This document shows positions 24,173-29,986 of a stretch of DNA of 29,986 nt, piece by piece. Made by a program: the position numbers and the translations under genes. Source of the DNA: Acidimicrobiia bacterium UBA5794. Its GTDB lineage: Bacteria; Actinomycetota; Acidimicrobiia; Spongiisociales; UBA5794. The stretch covers positions 1 through 29,986 of the forward strand of contig DIDS01000026.1 of assembly GCA_002418265.1 (NCBI GenBank). The letters run 5' to 3'. The notes beneath the pieces were generated by a model. It made no database searches, was not told the DNA's origin, and saw only the letters and a program-made list of their open reading frames with translations. Each line of letters begins with the position of its first letter. The stretch's first letter is position 1.

Positions 24173-24622
24173 TTACGCCGGGATGACGTCCAACGTGACG
24201 GTCACCTCAACCTCGGAATGGGGACGTAGTGTCACCTCGTGGAGCCCAATCTCCTTGATCGGCCTTTCGATGACAACGATGTCCTTGTCTATCTCGATGC
24301 CTGTGAACTTCACAATCGCGGCTTGGACGTCGGTTGCTCCGATCGAACCGAAGAGGTTTCCAGAATCGCCAGCGCGTGCAGCCACAACGACACGTGTACC
24401 CGACAGCGATTCGCCAAGGGCAACGGCAGATTCAAGGGCCTGCTTGTCCGCTTCAAGACGCGCAACACGCATCGACTCCGCCTGACGCAGGGCACCTTCG
24501 GATGCCTTTACGGCGAATTTCTTCGGGACGAGATAATTCCGGGCGTAGCCATCGGAAACATCGACCACGTCACCCTTCGCTCCGAGGGCTTCAACTGGTT
24601 TTGTGAGAATGACCTTCATCAT
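24173..24622 (-). CDS. rplI: 50S ribosomal protein L9
   Basis: Binds 23S rRNA at the base of the L1 stalk. The 149-residue protein shows the L9 N-terminal domain (KVILTKPVEALGAKGDVVDVSDGYARNYLVP split over residues 3-33, with GYARNYLVPKKFA diagnostic), the long connecting helix (about 40-78) and a C-terminal domain (about 80-149). It starts ATG-ATG; the first ATG overlaps the TAA of rpsR by one base, so translation is coupled. Length is normal. Confidence 0.98.
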   Translation of the reverse strand: MMKVILTKPVEALGAKGDVVDVSDGYARNYLVPKKFAVKASEGALRQAESMRVARLEADKQALESAVALGESLSGTRVVVAARAGDSGNLFGSIGATDVQAAIVKFTGIEIDKDIVVIERPIKEIGLHEVTLRPHSEVEVTVTLDVIPA

Positions 24623-24885
24623 TACTGCTTCGTCTGGGTGTAGGGAAGCAATGCCATTTCGCGGGCGTTCTTGATCGCCATTGCGACCTCTCGCTGACGC
24701 TTTGGCGTCAACCCGGTCACCCGTCGTGACCTGATCTTGCCGCGGTCTGACATGAACTTGCGGAGCAGGGAAATGTCCTTGTAGTCAACAACATCTTCTT
24801 CGCCGAACTTATGAACAAGTCGTTTCTTTTTTGGGCTGAGCTCGGGGCGTCTCCGCCGCTTTTTTTCATTCTTGGGATTCGCCAT
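24622..24885 (-). CDS. rpsR: 30S ribosomal protein S18
   Basis: Small-subunit protein that pairs with S6 on the platform. The 87-residue protein has a Lys/Arg-rich start (NEKKRRRRP), then VDYKDISLLRKFMSDRGKIRSRRVTGLTPKRQREVAMAIKNAREMALLPY, the family core at about residues 33-82. It contains no cysteine at all, so it is the zinc-independent form; many actinobacteria keep a second zinc-binding copy elsewhere. An AAGGAGAAGG ribosome-binding site precedes the ATG. It overlaps rplI by one base. Confidence 0.97.
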   Translation of the reverse strand: MANPKNEKKRRRRPELSPKKKRLVHKFGEEDVVDYKDISLLRKFMSDRGKIRSRRVTGLTPKRQREVAMAIKNAREMALLPYTQTKQ

Positions 24886-24935
24886 GGGCCTTCTCCTTGA
24901 TTTGAACTGTGGGTTGGGGTCTCGTGGACTGCCGT

Positions 24936-25385
24936 CTAGAACGGTGCTTCGTCTGGGCCGTAGTCATCGCGGGCTACCGGTGCCGCTGGAACAGAACCAC
25001 CGCCGCCGTATCCACCGCTTCCATCATTTGAACGCGGGGTCTTCGTTACCTGGGCGGTCGCCCACCGCAACGAAGGGCCAATCTCCTCGATTCTGACCTC
25101 AACGACCGAACGCTTCTCGCCCTCGTTGGTCTCCCAATTGCGCTGCTCAAGGCGTCCGGTGACAAACACCCTGTCTCCCTTGGAGAGTGACTCTGAGATG
25201 TTCTCTGCGACTTCTCTCCAGCAAGTACCGCCAAAGAAGCTTGTCTCTTCCTGCCACTCGTTGTCACGATCGCGGTAGCGGCGGTTCACGGCGAGGCGGA
25301 CACGGGCCATCGCCACTCCGCTTGCGGTGAAGCGAAGTTCAGGGTCTTCTACGAGGTTTCCCACGAGGGTCACGCTATTGCTCAT
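24936..25385 (-). CDS. ssb: Single-stranded DNA-binding protein
   Basis: Coats single-stranded DNA in replication and repair. The 149-residue protein has the OB-fold (about 1-108: SVTLVGNLVEDPELRFTASG, FVTGRLEQRNW), a Gly-rich disordered linker (about 115-135) and the acidic C-terminal tip DYGPDEAPF that docks partner proteins; the family consensus tip is DDDIPF, and here it ends DEAPF. GAGAGATG upstream is a modest ribosome-binding site. Its place between rpsF and rpsR is the classic bacterial order, and the three are 50-71 nt apart. Confidence 0.97.
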   Translation of the reverse strand: MSNSVTLVGNLVEDPELRFTASGVAMARVRLAVNRRYRDRDNEWQEETSFFGGTCWREVAENISESLSKGDRVFVTGRLEQRNWETNEGEKRSVVEVRIEEIGPSLRWATAQVTKTPRSNDGSGGYGGGGSVPAAPVARDDYGPDEAPF

Positions 25386-25456
25386 TGCATCTCTCTTCTC
25401 TCGGGCCGATCCACCGTCTCATCGACAGTGTGGATGGCCGCTATGACACTTTCGCT

Positions 25457-25744
25457 CTACTTGACCAGCCGCTGGATCTTGTGGCGAACCACACTGTCAA
25501 GAAGCCCAAGAGAGCGATCAAGCGTCGTCTGGAGCTCCACATCGCCGTCGAATGTGATGACGGCGTAGAAACCTTCGGTCATGTGGTCAATCTCGTAGGC
25601 GAAGCGACGCTTCCCCCAAAAGTCTGTGTCGGTGATGACACCGCTGCGGTCTGTGATGACCTTCTCAACCTCTGCAACTGCGGCGCGGACGTCGTCCTCT
25701 GCCATGTCGTAGCGGTAGATCACCATCAGCTCATATGAGCGCAT
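25457..25744 (-). CDS. rpsF: 30S ribosomal protein S6
   Basis: Small-subunit platform protein that binds S18. The 95-residue protein begins MRSYELMVIYRYDM and has AYEIDHMTEGFYAVITF in the centre and RSLGLLDSVVRHKIQRLVK at the end, all typical. The frame stays open 52 codons further upstream, but the ATG at 25744 has an AGGAGG ribosome-binding site with 8-nt spacing and starts exactly where the family does. It is first in the rpsF-ssb-rpsR-rplI cluster. The ~115-nt leader contains hairpins (see separate entry). Confidence 0.97.
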   Translation of the reverse strand: MRSYELMVIYRYDMAEDDVRAAVAEVEKVITDRSGVITDTDFWGKRRFAYEIDHMTEGFYAVITFDGDVELQTTLDRSLGLLDSVVRHKIQRLVK

Positions 25745-25758
25745 TTTCGATTTCCTCC

Positions 25759-25860
25759 TCTGGACATCCGCCGTCGCGGAAGGCCCCTGCAGGTGGCAGG
25801 AGCAGGATTGAGGTGCCGTTTCGGGCACCCGCGGCGCCTGGTGACACCGACTGGATGTGT
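25759..25860 (-). promoter_or_regulatory. Structured 5' leader of rpsF (candidate S6:S18 autoregulatory RNA)
   Basis: On the minus strand the leader carries hairpin GGTGCC-CGAAAC-GGCACC (25829-25812) and, nearer the gene, TCCGC-GACG-GCGGA (25780-25767), just before the AGGAGG. Many bacteria control rpsF by binding of the S6:S18 dimer to a leader hairpin with a CCG bulge. I can see the hairpins and the context but cannot verify the full motif. Confidence 0.35.
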
Positions 25861-25864
25861 GAAG

Positions 25865-25870
25865 TGTATC
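25865..25870 (-). promoter_or_regulatory. Possible -10 box of rpsF operon
   Basis: GATACA on the minus strand. CTGGAA at 25888-25893, inside the GATTCCA array, would be a -35 with 17-nt spacing. Weak match. Confidence 0.3.
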
Positions 25871-25878
25871 GGGGATCC

Positions 25879-25899
25879 GATTCCAGATTCCAGATTCCA
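25879..25899. repeat. Heptamer array (GATTCCA)3
   Basis: Three perfect tandem copies beginning 8 nt upstream of the possible rpsF -10. It is a fourth 7-bp family. Confidence 0.9.
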
Positions 25900-25900
25900 A

Positions 25901-26030
25901 GAGTCCAGTTTGCTGGACTCCAGGCGACCCGACGAAGTTGGGTAGCCGACGTCAGAAGTCAGAAGAGCGAAGTCAAGAGTTCAGCTTGCTGGACTCCAAG
26001 CGACCTGACGAAGTCGGGTGGCCGACGTCA
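25901..26030. repeat. 54-bp imperfect direct repeat, 76-bp period
   Basis: Copies 25901-25954 and 25977-26030 agree at 48 of 54 positions. Each starts GAGT and ends GCCGACGTCA. The first copy contains hairpin GTCCAG-TTTG-CTGGAC and a second arm pair GGCGACCC/GGGTAGCC. Two GTCAGAA copies (25951-25964) lie in the spacer and TCAGTCA twice after the second copy. It fills the gap between the 3' end of the DUF192 gene and the rpsF promoter. Confidence 0.9.
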
Positions 26031-26046
26031 GTCATCAGTCATCGGC

Positions 26047-26622
26047 TCAATCCTCATAGATGAGAACGGTGTCGTTGGTGACCCAGTCGAGGTCGCCGGG
26101 GTTGGCTTCGATGGCGTACCGGTAGATGATGTCATCTCCAGGCGAATAGGAGGGACACGGATCGGATTCACACGGAATCATTGATGCCCTCCCCACGGGT
26201 CGTCCGTCGATGTCAAACCAAACGATGTCGAGCGGAATGAGCGTGTTCTTCATCCAGAACCCACCCGCTGCGTCGTGACGCCAGTAGAACAGCATTCCAT
26301 CAAGATCGCCCAGGTCTGTCACACCCATCAGGCCGGTTGCTCTCAATTCCGGGGAATCGGCAATCGCAAGACGCATCGTTTGATCACCGATCTCGACATC
26401 CTCGATTCGGTGGTCGGCGAGCAGGGGTGGGGTGTCGGCTGGGGCTGTTGTTGTGGAGGTTGTGGTGGTAGACGAGGTCGGTGCAATCGAACTTGTCACT
26501 TCGGTTGTCGTTGACACAACGGTCGTCGTCGGAAAAGAGGTCTCCGATGTGTCTGATGTCGACGAGGACGAGCAGGCGGCAGCCACGAGACTCACTGTGA
26601 GGGCGATGGCGATGCGTCGCAT
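26047..26622 (-). CDS. DUF192-family lipoprotein
   Basis: Function of DUF192 is not established. The 191-residue protein has a lipoprotein-type signal (hydrophobic core ALTVSLVAAAC, lipidated Cys17; Ala at -3 is a less common lipobox), a Ser/Thr-rich linker (about 18-63), and a DUF192 domain (about 72-190) with the motifs ATGLMGVTDLGDLDGMLFYW, GFWMKNTLIPLDIVWFD and C-terminal Y-AIEANPGDLD. The family core R-GLM and MKNT-IPLDI-F is complete. TAGCTT lies exactly 6 nt before the ATG, so the transcript is likely leaderless. It follows panB on the same strand by 213 nt. Confidence 0.87.
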   Translation of the reverse strand: MRRIAIALTVSLVAAACSSSSTSDTSETSFPTTTVVSTTTEVTSSIAPTSSTTTTSTTTAPADTPPLLADHRIEDVEIGDQTMRLAIADSPELRATGLMGVTDLGDLDGMLFYWRHDAAGGFWMKNTLIPLDIVWFDIDGRPVGRASMIPCESDPCPSYSPGDDIIYRYAIEANPGDLDWVTNDTVLIYED

Positions 26623-26628
26623 GTCACG

Positions 26629-26634
26629 AAGCTA
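26629..26634 (-). promoter_or_regulatory. -10 box of DUF192 gene (leaderless)
   Basis: TAGCTT with the 6-nt spacing to ATG 26622 on the minus strand. Confidence 0.5.
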
Positions 26635-26800
26635 CTGTCACGGTACCGATACCGGCGGGTCAATGATCGGCTTGCCGGCGGCTCTTGGTTCGGGAACCCG
26701 CTCGTATCCCGAACCCTTTGAGGGAATCCTGACTCTGCTTGAGTCAGCGGCTTTCAGCAACTGAGTTGTCCCCCTGACCTGCCACCCAAACCTCACCCGA

Positions 26801-26835
26801 CTCTGACTTCTGATGTCAGACTTCTGACGTCAGAC
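26801..26835. repeat. Heptamer array of alternating orientation at panB 3' end
   Basis: Five in-phase 7-mers CTCTGAC, TTCTGAT, GTCAGAC, TTCTGAC, GTCAGAC run up to the base next to the panB stop codon. TTCTGAC is the complement of GTCAGAA, so the array can fold into hairpins and may act as a terminator. Confidence 0.85.
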
Positions 26836-27735
26836 TCAGCGTTCCATGGCTTCGTCAGCGAGGAAGTGGTCGGAGGGATTCGAGAGGTTTCTGAGGATCT
26901 CTTCGGACTCAGGTGGCATGTGATAGGTCTCAGCCTCGGACGGAAATGCACCCGATTCGACATCGTCGAAGAAGGCTCTCACCGCCTCGACGGCATCATC
27001 GGCGAGATGGGCATACCGGCGGACGAACTTGGGAATAGCCTCGCCCGCTCCAAGGCCTGTGACATCGTGAAACACGAGCACCTGACCGTCACAGTTCACA
27101 CCTGCACCGATACCGATTGTGGGAATGGACAATTCTTTCGTGACAATGTCGGCAACGACATCGGGGACACCTTCGAGAACAATCGAAAAGACGCCGGAAT
27201 CTTCAAGGGCATGGGCATCTGAGATCAGCTCATAAGCTGCTTGGGCTTCCTGTCCCTGCACCCTGTAGCCCCCCATTGTGTGGACCGACTGCGGCGTCAG
27301 TCCCAGGTGCCCCATGACGGGGATCTCGGCATCGAGGACCGCGCTGATCATGGGAAGCCGCTTGCGGCCTCCCTCAAGCTTGACGGCACCGGCTCCACCA
27401 TCTCGAATGAACCGGCCAGCGTTGGCAACGGTTGCCTCTCGAGTCGAGTGATACGACAGCCAAGGCATGTCACCAACGATGAGAGCTGTCGGCTTCGTTC
27501 TGGCAACGGCCGCAGTGTGGTGAACCATCACATCGATGGACACGGCAAGCGTGTCGTCATAACCGAGCACGACATTGGCGACCGAATCGCCCACGAGAAT
27601 GATGTCGGCTCCGGCACGATCGGCGATCCGTGCCGTCGGGGCGTCGTACGCGGTGATCATTTTGAGCTTGGCGCCACCCTTGCGAGCGACAACCATCGGT
27701 GCCGTTGTGGGCTTGCGCCGATCTTTCTCAGCCAT
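26836..27735 (-). CDS. panB: 3-methyl-2-oxobutanoate hydroxymethyltransferase
   Basis: Makes ketopantoate from 2-oxoisovalerate and methylene-tetrahydrofolate, the first committed step of pantothenate/CoA synthesis. The 299-residue protein has the metal and substrate motifs MITAYD, LVGDSVANVVLGYDDTL and GDMPW, the family signature MGHLGLTPQSVHTMGGYRVQG (split here around its centre), the catalytic-Glu stretch IVLEGVP and IPTIGIGAG. The frame is open 14 codons further upstream, but the ATG at 27735 has an AGAGAGGA ribosome-binding site 8 nt away. The C-terminal ~30 residues extend beyond the barrel. No panC or panD is adjacent. Confidence 0.97.
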   Translation of the reverse strand: MAEKDRRKPTTAPMVVARKGGAKLKMITAYDAPTARIADRAGADIILVGDSVANVVLGYDDTLAVSIDVMVHHTAAVARTKPTALIVGDMPWLSYHSTREATVANAGRFIRDGGAGAVKLEGGRKRLPMISAVLDAEIPVMGHLGLTPQSVHTMGGYRVQGQEAQAAYELISDAHALEDSGVFSIVLEGVPDVVADIVTKELSIPTIGIGAGVNCDGQVLVFHDVTGLGAGEAIPKFVRRYAHLADDAVEAVRAFFDDVESGAFPSEAETYHMPPESEEILRNLSNPSDHFLADEAMER

Positions 27736-27802
27736 GGTTCGATTCCTCTCTCCCCGCCACACAGGGTCGGGGGACATCCCAAAGGATACTGCAAGACCCT
27801 CG

Positions 27803-27837
27803 GCTGAAAGCTGAGAGCCGAAAGCTGAAGGCTCACA
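27803..27837 (+). repeat. Degenerate heptamer array of GCTGAAA family
   Basis: Five in-phase 7-mers GCTGAAA, GCTGAGA, GCCGAAA, GCTGAAG, GCTCACA. The array ends 5 nt before the TATCTT -10 box of the PPOX-type gene and so covers its -35 region. Confidence 0.8.
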
Positions 27838-27842
27838 TCCGG

Positions 27843-27848
27843 TATCTT
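27843..27848 (+). promoter_or_regulatory. -10 box of PPOX-type gene (leaderless)
   Basis: TATCTT lies exactly 6 nt before ATG 27855, directly after the heptamer array. Confidence 0.5.
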
Positions 27849-27854
27849 GCGCTC

Positions 27855-28334
27855 ATGGCCCGAAAAGACATCACCATGGATGCCGACGAAATCCAGACCT
27901 TCCTGGCTGGAGAACGCAAGATCCTTCAACTTGCGACCCTCAGCAAGGACGGCAGCCCGCACCTGGCACCCATGTGGTTTGTCATGGACAACGACAAGAT
28001 CGTGTTCCGGTCATTCACGAAATCCCAAAAGATTGTCAACCTGATGCGTGACCCACGCCTTTCCGTCCTTGTGGAATCCGGTGACGCGTACTCAGAACTT
28101 CGGGGCGTCATGATCAAAGGGACCGCCACACTCGTGACGGATCCCGAGTTCGTGCTCGACATCTATGGCCGTTTGGCCGCCCGATACCCCATGGTCGGTC
28201 CCGAACCCGTAGAGATGACGCCCGAGGTTCTCAGACGTTCGTTTGGATCCCACGCAACCAAGAACACGGCAGTCATCGTCGAGCCAGAAACCATCGCCTC
28301 GTGGGATCACACCAAGCTCGGCGGCGCCTACTAA
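27855..28334 (+). CDS. Pyridoxamine 5'-phosphate oxidase-like split-barrel protein (F420/FMN reductase type)
   Basis: Predicted small flavin- or F420-dependent oxidoreductase. The 159-residue protein has the split-barrel opening ERKILQLATLSKDGSPHLAPMWF (in two strands), FRSFTKSQKIVNLMRDPRLSVLVE and RGVMIKGTATLV, and ends SWDHTKLGGAY, a tail common in actinobacterial F420-dependent relatives. Cofactor use is inferred from family appearance. The open frame extends 52 codons upstream, but ATG 27855 starts at the domain and has TATCTT exactly 6 nt before it. It is convergent with the PspC operon. Confidence 0.87.
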   Translation: MARKDITMDADEIQTFLAGERKILQLATLSKDGSPHLAPMWFVMDNDKIVFRSFTKSQKIVNLMRDPRLSVLVESGDAYSELRGVMIKGTATLVTDPEFVLDIYGRLAARYPMVGPEPVEMTPEVLRRSFGSHATKNTAVIVEPETIASWDHTKLGGAY

Positions 28335-28342
28335 GGGTCCGT

Positions 28343-28384
28343 ATACCCAGGGTATGAAGCCACCATGGCGGTGGGCTGGAGCCC
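28343..28384. terminator. Hairpin cluster between convergent genes
   Basis: Three short stems lie in the 60-nt gap: ATACCC-A-GGGTAT (28343-28355), CCACC-ATGGC-GGTGG (28360-28374) and GGGCT-GG-AGCCC (28373-28384; overlaps the previous stem by 2 nt). They could stop transcription from both sides. No T tract. Confidence 0.45.
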
Positions 28385-28394
28385 GCAGAACGCG

Positions 28395-28583
28395 TCAGTC
28401 TGCGTTGCGCAATCCTCGGAGGGCCACAAGGAGAAGTCCGACACCGAACAACAGAACCGCGCCGGGAATGATCCACGCTTGAAAGTTGATGTTCGTCGTC
28501 GCGCTTGCCACACCGGCCGCAGCGAATCCAACGAACACGATGCCAAAGATGAACGATATCGGATCAAATGCGTGCCTTTTCAT
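28395..28583 (-). CDS. Small two-helix membrane protein coupled to PspC-domain gene
   Basis: A 62-residue protein, MKRHAFDPISFIFG at the start, with two helices (about 9-27 and 34-54) and a basic tail LRGLRNAD. Its ATG overlaps the stop of the PspC-domain gene as ATGA, so its translation depends on the upstream gene. Similar short RHxFDP-type proteins are, from memory, common beside actinobacterial PspC genes; function is unknown. The frame is open 18 codons further upstream, but that extension overlaps the PspC coding end and is Arg/His-rich without family character. Confidence 0.7.
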   Translation of the reverse strand: MKRHAFDPISFIFGIVFVGFAAAGVASATTNINFQAWIIPGAVLLFGVGLLLVALRGLRNAD

Positions 28584-29875
28584 GGTGTAACCCCTCCCGT
28601 GACGACGTCTTCCTCTTCGAATGTGGTGTCGGTCCACGGGAGTTGATCGCTGTTTCGCACAACAATGGTGCCAGCCCCGACCTCTGCGTCGATGTGCAGG
28701 ACAATCGGCCCTGGTCCTATCTCCAATGCCTCGTGAACCCCGATTCCCCCTCGCTCGTACTTGAGCGGTTCGAACGTTCCCATCCCGACCCGAGCCCCAA
28801 GTGCTACCCCAACATCGGCAGGGACGCGGATTTCGAGACGACCCGCACCCAGAGTCATTTCGACAGAACCGACCGCAGCGAGTTCATCGACAGTGAGAGC
28901 GGTCAGATCGATGATCATTTCACCTGCACCGAGCTCATAGGGCGAATCAACCTGTGAGGCCGTCAGAGGGCGCACTGCGATCTCACCGGCGGTCCACGGA
29001 AATGATCGTGGCCACACGGCGGTGATGAACAGCATGGGGAGAATCAAAATGCCAACGACAATGAGCATCGGAGACTTCCCGATCCACGCTCCAAGTATCA
29101 GCCCTACGCCAACAATTCCGAGCGCGACCGCTGCATAGTGGATGGGATCGAACCATTCACCGGCTCCGACGTTCCCGATGGAGACTCCTGATACGTCGAG
29201 CAAAGCCATCAACGAAACCACGATGAGCACGATTGCCAGTGTCAGGCGACCCAGGATCGACTTCTCCTTCTTCGGCCGGGGGAGTCTTGGTTCTGTTGAG
29301 GCAGGTTGAGATATGGTCTTCGTCGAAACTGTGGCTGCCGCCGCTGACGTGGGCACGCCGCCCACCTCCTCGGTGAGCGGCGTGTCTTCGTCGACCGTGG
29401 TGGTCTCGATGTCGTCGTCAGGATGCCCGGACGGCGACCGTGGTGGGGGATCCCCTTTCGCACCGAAGTCAATGCCTCCTCGGTAGAGGATGAACCCGAT
29501 CGCAAACAGGACTCCTGCAGCAATGAAGGCACCTGAGATGTCAAAGACGTTCGCGGCGACGATCAAAGCCGCAGCGCCTATCAGGGCGACGCCTATCACC
29601 GTGCCGACATCGGAGAAGTCCAGTGTCGATAGCCATCTCGATACGGATGTCTCGTCTTCTCCCGGTTCCGGAATAAAGATCCATGCCACGATGTAAAGGA
29701 GCACACCAGCCCCCCCTGCAAGGGCAAGGAAGATGAATGCCCATCGGAACCACCATGCGTTGATTCCGAGATGCTGTCCGAGACCACCGGCAACGCCAGC
29801 CAGGATCTTGTCCTCCCGCGAGCGGCGCAACGAGCGCCCTGGCGGGACTGTCTGAGTGTTTCGTGTATCTGTCAT
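28580..29875 (-). CDS. PspC-domain membrane protein with C-terminal LiaF-like region
   Basis: Likely envelope-stress sensor or regulator. The 431-residue protein has a PspC domain at about 15-75 (RSREDKILAGVAGGLGQHLG, then a membrane helix ending YIVAWIFIPE), two more helices (about 93-135), a Pro/Thr-rich linker (about 145-205), four helices (about 210-310) and a soluble C terminus (about 320-431) with repeated G-AGE/GAGRLEIRVP-type beta strands, resembling the DUF2154/LiaF C-terminal domain. A GTG five codons upstream (29890) is possible; the ATG at 29875 is preferred because GACGAT lies exactly 6 nt before it. The 62-residue gene is coupled to its stop. Confidence 0.87.
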   Translation of the reverse strand: MTDTRNTQTVPPGRSLRRSREDKILAGVAGGLGQHLGINAWWFRWAFIFLALAGGAGVLLYIVAWIFIPEPGEDETSVSRWLSTLDFSDVGTVIGVALIGAAALIVAANVFDISGAFIAAGVLFAIGFILYRGGIDFGAKGDPPPRSPSGHPDDDIETTTVDEDTPLTEEVGGVPTSAAAATVSTKTISQPASTEPRLPRPKKEKSILGRLTLAIVLIVVSLMALLDVSGVSIGNVGAGEWFDPIHYAAVALGIVGVGLILGAWIGKSPMLIVVGILILPMLFITAVWPRSFPWTAGEIAVRPLTASQVDSPYELGAGEMIIDLTALTVDELAAVGSVEMTLGAGRLEIRVPADVGVALGARVGMGTFEPLKYERGGIGVHEALEIGPGPIVLHIDAEVGAGTIVVRNSDQLPWTDTTFEEEDVVTGGVTP

Positions 29876-29890
29876 GGTGCCATCGTCCAC

Positions 29891-29986
29891 GATTACTCGC
29901 CCCGAGGCTATCGGGAACCATCCCCGACGATCCTGACACCTCAGGGTTGACTCAGGGTCTCCCCTAGCCCCGATTCTTCACGTGGT
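29891..29986. other. Upstream region of PspC operon, window end
   Basis: No gene is visible. TTGACT at 29947-29952 could be the -35 of a rightward promoter leading out of the window, but its -10 partner is unclear. Confidence 0.25.

Overview
The window reads as a chromosomal housekeeping segment of a moderately high-GC (about 60% by eye) actinobacterium, most like the Acidimicrobiia or a related deep-branching actinobacterial lineage. Pointers are the 190-residue Dcd close to the mycobacterial bifunctional type, an F420/flavin-type split-barrel protein and an LLM oxidoreductase, a PspC-domain gene with a small coupled membrane protein, Thr-rich lipoprotein linkers, and many promoters whose -10 box (TANNNT) sits exactly 6 nt before the ATG, as expected for leaderless transcripts. 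The class assignment is inference. I see no phage, insertion sequence, CRISPR array, plasmid or secondary-metabolite locus.

Layout. 1-142: end of a GC-rich palindromic intergenic repeat. 143-1881 (minus): CDF metal transporter overlapping homoserine kinase. 1936-6488 (plus): S9 peptidase, then an ABC exporter ATPase and a tandemly duplicated permease. 6504-10819 (minus): DNA polymerase IV, secreted SGNH hydrolase, long-chain acyl-CoA synthetase. 10934-13071: a 4-TM protein divergent from a 2-TM protein, then a secreted, very acidic repeat protein. 13226-13299: tRNA-Gly(CCC). 13462-17484 (plus): a MafI-like small protein, PEP carboxylase, a YjjG-like HAD phosphatase. 17528-20605 (plus): FN3-like lipoprotein, DUF302 protein, LLM oxidoreductase, dCTP deaminase. 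20628-22381 (minus): YgfZ-like protein and an EamA transporter. 22487-25744 (minus): the classic rpsF-ssb-rpsR-rplI-dnaB replication/ribosome cluster. 26047-27735 (minus): DUF192 lipoprotein and panB. 27855-28334 (plus): PPOX/F420-type protein. 28395-29875 (minus): PspC-domain protein and its coupled 62-residue partner.

The genes are mostly ordinary core metabolism and information processing. The unusual content lies between them. From about 16.7 kb to 27.8 kb nearly every larger intergenic gap carries short tandem arrays with a strict 7-bp period, in at least four sequence families (CGTCGGT, GTCAGAA, GCTGAAA, GATTCCA). Several arrays end 2-12 bp upstream of a good -10 box, so they occupy the -35 region. 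A second family of GC-rich palindromes (REP- or MITE-like) lies at both 1-142 and 19707-20007, and a third element is a 54-bp imperfect direct repeat at a 76-bp period upstream of rpsF. I found no convincing new defence or biosynthetic system. The heptamer-array/leaderless-promoter combination is the best candidate for something undescribed.
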